Shown here: piece by piece, positions 62,150 to 64,000 of the stretch
Numbering within the stretch: position 1 is the stretch's first letter
Layout of the letters: each line of letters starts with the position of its first letter
DNA from: Halalkalicoccus sp. NIPERK01
GTDB taxonomy: Archaea > Halobacteriota > Halobacteria > Halobacteriales > Halalkalicoccaceae
Length of the DNA stretch: 64,000 bases
Direction: 5' to 3'
Assembly (NCBI RefSeq): GCF_030287405.1
Contig: NZ_JASVVV010000008.1
Span: 92,631 to 156,630, forward strand
The notes under the pieces: generated by a model
Database searches by the model: none
What the model saw: only the letters and a program-made list of their open reading frames with translations
What the model was told of the DNA's origin: nothing
Program-made: the position numbers and the translations under genes

Positions 62150-62650
62150 TCATTCACGTTCCTCCATGATCTCGGTGACCTCCCGGACGCCCTCTTCTTC
62201 CTCGGCGCGGATCCCCCGAAGCGTCTCGAGGAGTCGTTCGCGTTCGATCCCGAACTCCGCGTCGCTGCCCTCGATCGCCCCGATGAGGTCGTCGTAGAAC
62301 TTGTAGGCGGTCTCCTCGCTGTGGAGTTGGTCGTAGAGGATTCCGTCGAAGTCCTCGGGTTTGGTCTGGCCGTACTGGCCGTCGACGAGCGCCTCGATCT
62401 CCTCGAAGGCGATGCTCTCGGCGTCGAGGTCGTCGATCAGCGATTCGAGGCGTTTGCGGTGATCGGCCGACTCCTCGGCGGCGTGTTCGAGCAGGTGTTC
62501 GATACCGTCGTCGAGTTCGGCCTGCTCCTCGGCCGAGAGCGACTGGTGGTGGTGGTACGCGCGGGCCTCGACGACCTCCTCGAGGACGACGCCGATCTGG
62601 AGCAGCCGCGCGAGCTGTCGGTCGGAGCCGACGCGGGTCGCGAGGCTCAT
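62150..62650 (-). CDS. ferritin-like domain protein
   Basis: A 166-residue four-helix protein. The first helix has EEVVEARAYHHHQSLS, the second HAAEESADHRKRLESLI and the later helix a LHSEETAYKFYDDLI segment, giving the E..H and E..ExxH-like carboxylate pattern of ferritin-like or rubrerythrin-like proteins. It probably binds a di-iron site and handles iron or peroxide. It sits between sufD and the DtxR-family gene, which supports an iron role. It lacks the rubredoxin domain of rubrerythrin. Confidence 0.75.
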   Translation of the reverse strand: MSLATRVGSDRQLARLLQIGVVLEEVVEARAYHHHQSLSAEEQAELDDGIEHLLEHAAEESADHRKRLESLIDDLDAESIAFEEIEALVDGQYGQTKPEDFDGILYDQLHSEETAYKFYDDLIGAIEGSDAEFGIERERLLETLRGIRAEEEEGVREVTEIMEERE

Positions 62651-62696
62651 GAATACCCCCCGGGCGATTCGAGAACGCGGCCGGCGTGCATATCTC

Positions 62697-63914
62697 CTAT
62701 CGGAGCCGCTCTTTGATACGTCCTTCGAGGTCCTCGCGGAGCTCGTCGACCGCGATCTCGTCGAGGACCGGCACGAAAAAGCCCTCGACGAGCATGTTCT
62801 TCGCGGACTGGGGGTCGACGCCGCGCGAGGTCATGTAGAACAGGTCCTCCTTATCGACCTGTCCGACGGTGGCGGAGTGGCTCGCCTCGGTGTCGTGGTT
62901 GTTGATGATGAGCTTCGGGGAGGCGTCGGCCTCGCTCTCGTCGCTCAGCATGAGGGTGTTCTCGCGCTGGTAGGAGTTGGTGTCCCACGCCTCGCTGCCG
63001 ACGTCCTGGACGCCCTCGTAGACCGATCGGGCCCGGTCGTCGAGCACGCCGCGGGTCACGAGGTCGGCGGTGGTGTGCTGGCTGCGGTGCCAGACCCGCG
63101 AGTTGATGTCGAAGTGCTGATCGTCGTGGCCGAAAAAGGCCCCGACGATCTTCGTCTCCGAGCCCTCGCCCGCGAGCGTGGTCTCGACGCCCGACTTCGT
63201 CAGCCGCGAGCCGAGGTTGCCCTCGATCCAGTCGATCGTCGCGTACTGGTCGGTGATACCGTGCTTGAGCGTGTAGTTGTACGTCTCCTCGTCCAGATCC
63301 TGCAGGCTGCCGTACTGGACGTGGCTGTTCTCGCCCGCCGCGATCTCGACGATGCCGCTGTAGTAGCGGCCCTCCTCGCTGTCGACCGACTCGCCAGAAG
63401 ACTGCCGTTCGAGGATCGTCACCGAACTCGACTGCTCGGTCACGACGAGCGTGTAGTTGAAGAGCGACCGGGAGTTCATCGTCGTCCGGATCGTCACGTC
63501 CTCGGCGTCGACGTTCCGCGGGACGTAGACGACCGTCCCCGTGGTAAAGAGCGCCGTCGACAGCGCCGTCAGGTAGTTCTCCCGGGGGTCGATGGCGGAG
63601 CCGAAGTGCTCGCGGACGAGCCCCTCGTGTTCGCGTGCGGCCTCCGCGAACGAAAGCACTTCGACGTCCTCGGGGCCGACCTGGTCCTTCTCCTCCGCGG
63701 CGTCGAGTGGGTCGACCAGCGCGTCGAAGTCCAGGTCCTTGAGGTTCGTCCACCGTCGACCCGGCGTCTGGATGACGCTCGGGAGATCGAGCGAATCGAG
63801 CGCCTCCAGGGCCTCCAATCGCGTCTCGAGGAGCCACTCGGGCTCGTCGAGGCGCTCGGAGATCTTCTCTACCGTCTCCTCCGAGATGTTCGCGTGCTGG
63901 ATGCCGGCGCTCAT
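62697..63914 (-). CDS. sufD: SUF FeS cluster assembly protein SufD
   Basis: A 405-residue scaffold partner of SufB in the SufBCD complex for iron-sulfur cluster assembly. The right-handed beta-helix core spans most of the protein, with the conserved NSHVQYGSLQDLDEETYNY and DINSRVWHRSQHTTADLVTRGVL strands, including the His used by SufD at the cluster interface. The ATG overlaps the end of sufB by 4 bp (ATGA). In haloarchaea SUF is the main FeS machinery. The ferritin-like gene follows 46 bp downstream. Confidence 0.95.
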   Translation of the reverse strand: MSAGIQHANISEETVEKISERLDEPEWLLETRLEALEALDSLDLPSVIQTPGRRWTNLKDLDFDALVDPLDAAEEKDQVGPEDVEVLSFAEAAREHEGLVREHFGSAIDPRENYLTALSTALFTTGTVVYVPRNVDAEDVTIRTTMNSRSLFNYTLVVTEQSSSVTILERQSSGESVDSEEGRYYSGIVEIAAGENSHVQYGSLQDLDEETYNYTLKHGITDQYATIDWIEGNLGSRLTKSGVETTLAGEGSETKIVGAFFGHDDQHFDINSRVWHRSQHTTADLVTRGVLDDRARSVYEGVQDVGSEAWDTNSYQRENTLMLSDESEADASPKLIINNHDTEASHSATVGQVDKEDLFYMTSRGVDPQSAKNMLVEGFFVPVLDEIAVDELREDLEGRIKERLR

Positions 63915-64000
63915 CCGAGGCTCCCCTCCATTTCGAGTTCGATCAGCCGGTTGAGCTCGACCGCGTACTCGATCGGCAGCTCCTCCGTGATCGGTTCGAT
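63911..64000 (-). CDS. sufB: SUF FeS cluster assembly protein SufB, C-terminal end (cut by window edge)
   Basis: Only the last 29 codons and stop are in the window. They read as ELPIEYAVELNRLIELEMEG, the characteristic C terminus of SufB. The stop overlaps the sufD start. The rest of the gene lies to the right of the window and is expected to continue to sufC. Confidence 0.93.
   Translation of the reverse strand: MEPITEELPIEYAVELNRLIELEMEGSLG

Overview
The window is about 64 kb of haloarchaeal chromosome. The sequence is very GC-rich and the proteins are strongly acidic. Secreted proteins carry Tat signals and lipoboxes, and many genes begin within a few bases of a TTTTA-type TATA box 24-33 nt upstream, as in leaderless archaeal transcripts. 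Eukaryote-like informational genes (eL44, eS27, aIF2 alpha, Nop10) and DNA topoisomerase VI lie beside a bacterial-type gyrase. I cannot fix the genus. No integrase, transposase, CRISPR array, phage cluster, rRNA or replication origin was seen, so this is mostly core genome.

Layout. 1-10 kb: a cut-off hydrolase, then top6B-top6A and a ZIP metal transporter leftward, and gyrB-gyrA rightward, with a palindrome-rich spacer between gyrB and gyrA. 9-21 kb: isoprenoid synthase, hydrolase, M42 peptidase, halocyanin, convergent trkH/trkA for potassium uptake, several small enzymes, a surface nuclease and coaBC. 21.5-29.7 kb: a nine-gene Mrp-type Na+/H+ antiporter operon with a USP-MrpE fusion and three NuoL/M/N-like subunits. 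29.8-38 kb: MaoC-like protein, purine phosphoribosyltransferase and a complete five-gene peptide/nickel-type ABC importer.

38-44.5 kb: uncharacterised membrane and zinc-ribbon proteins, a DJ-1-like protein, initiator tRNA-Met followed by a remarkable array of tRNA-derived palindromes, methylglyoxal synthase, and haem-copper oxidase subunit I. 44.7-48.4 kb: a tight informational operon (eL44-eS27-aIF2 alpha-Nop10-PAC2) followed by a membrane J-domain protein and a phosphoesterase. 48.6-61 kb: FAD oxidase, threonine synthase with a LysE-type exporter, HD protein, AlaX, RNase H-like exonuclease, LarA-like protein, a polysaccharide-deacetylase lipoprotein with an acidic lipoprotein, and membrane proteins. 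61-64 kb: tRNA-Gln(TTG) with its own palindrome array, then a leftward iron/FeS block (sufB-sufD-ferritin-like-DtxR regulator).

Themes: ion homeostasis (Mrp, Trk, ZIP, DtxR/Suf), DNA topology and translation. The most unusual content is non-coding: two tRNA genes are each flanked by arrays of hairpins whose stems copy the end of the adjacent tRNA; several spacers are packed with triloop hairpins; and mrpB and the DtxR gene share a hairpin that carries the Shine-Dalgarno sequence, ends exactly 4 nt before the start codon and is followed by the same TCGC spacer.
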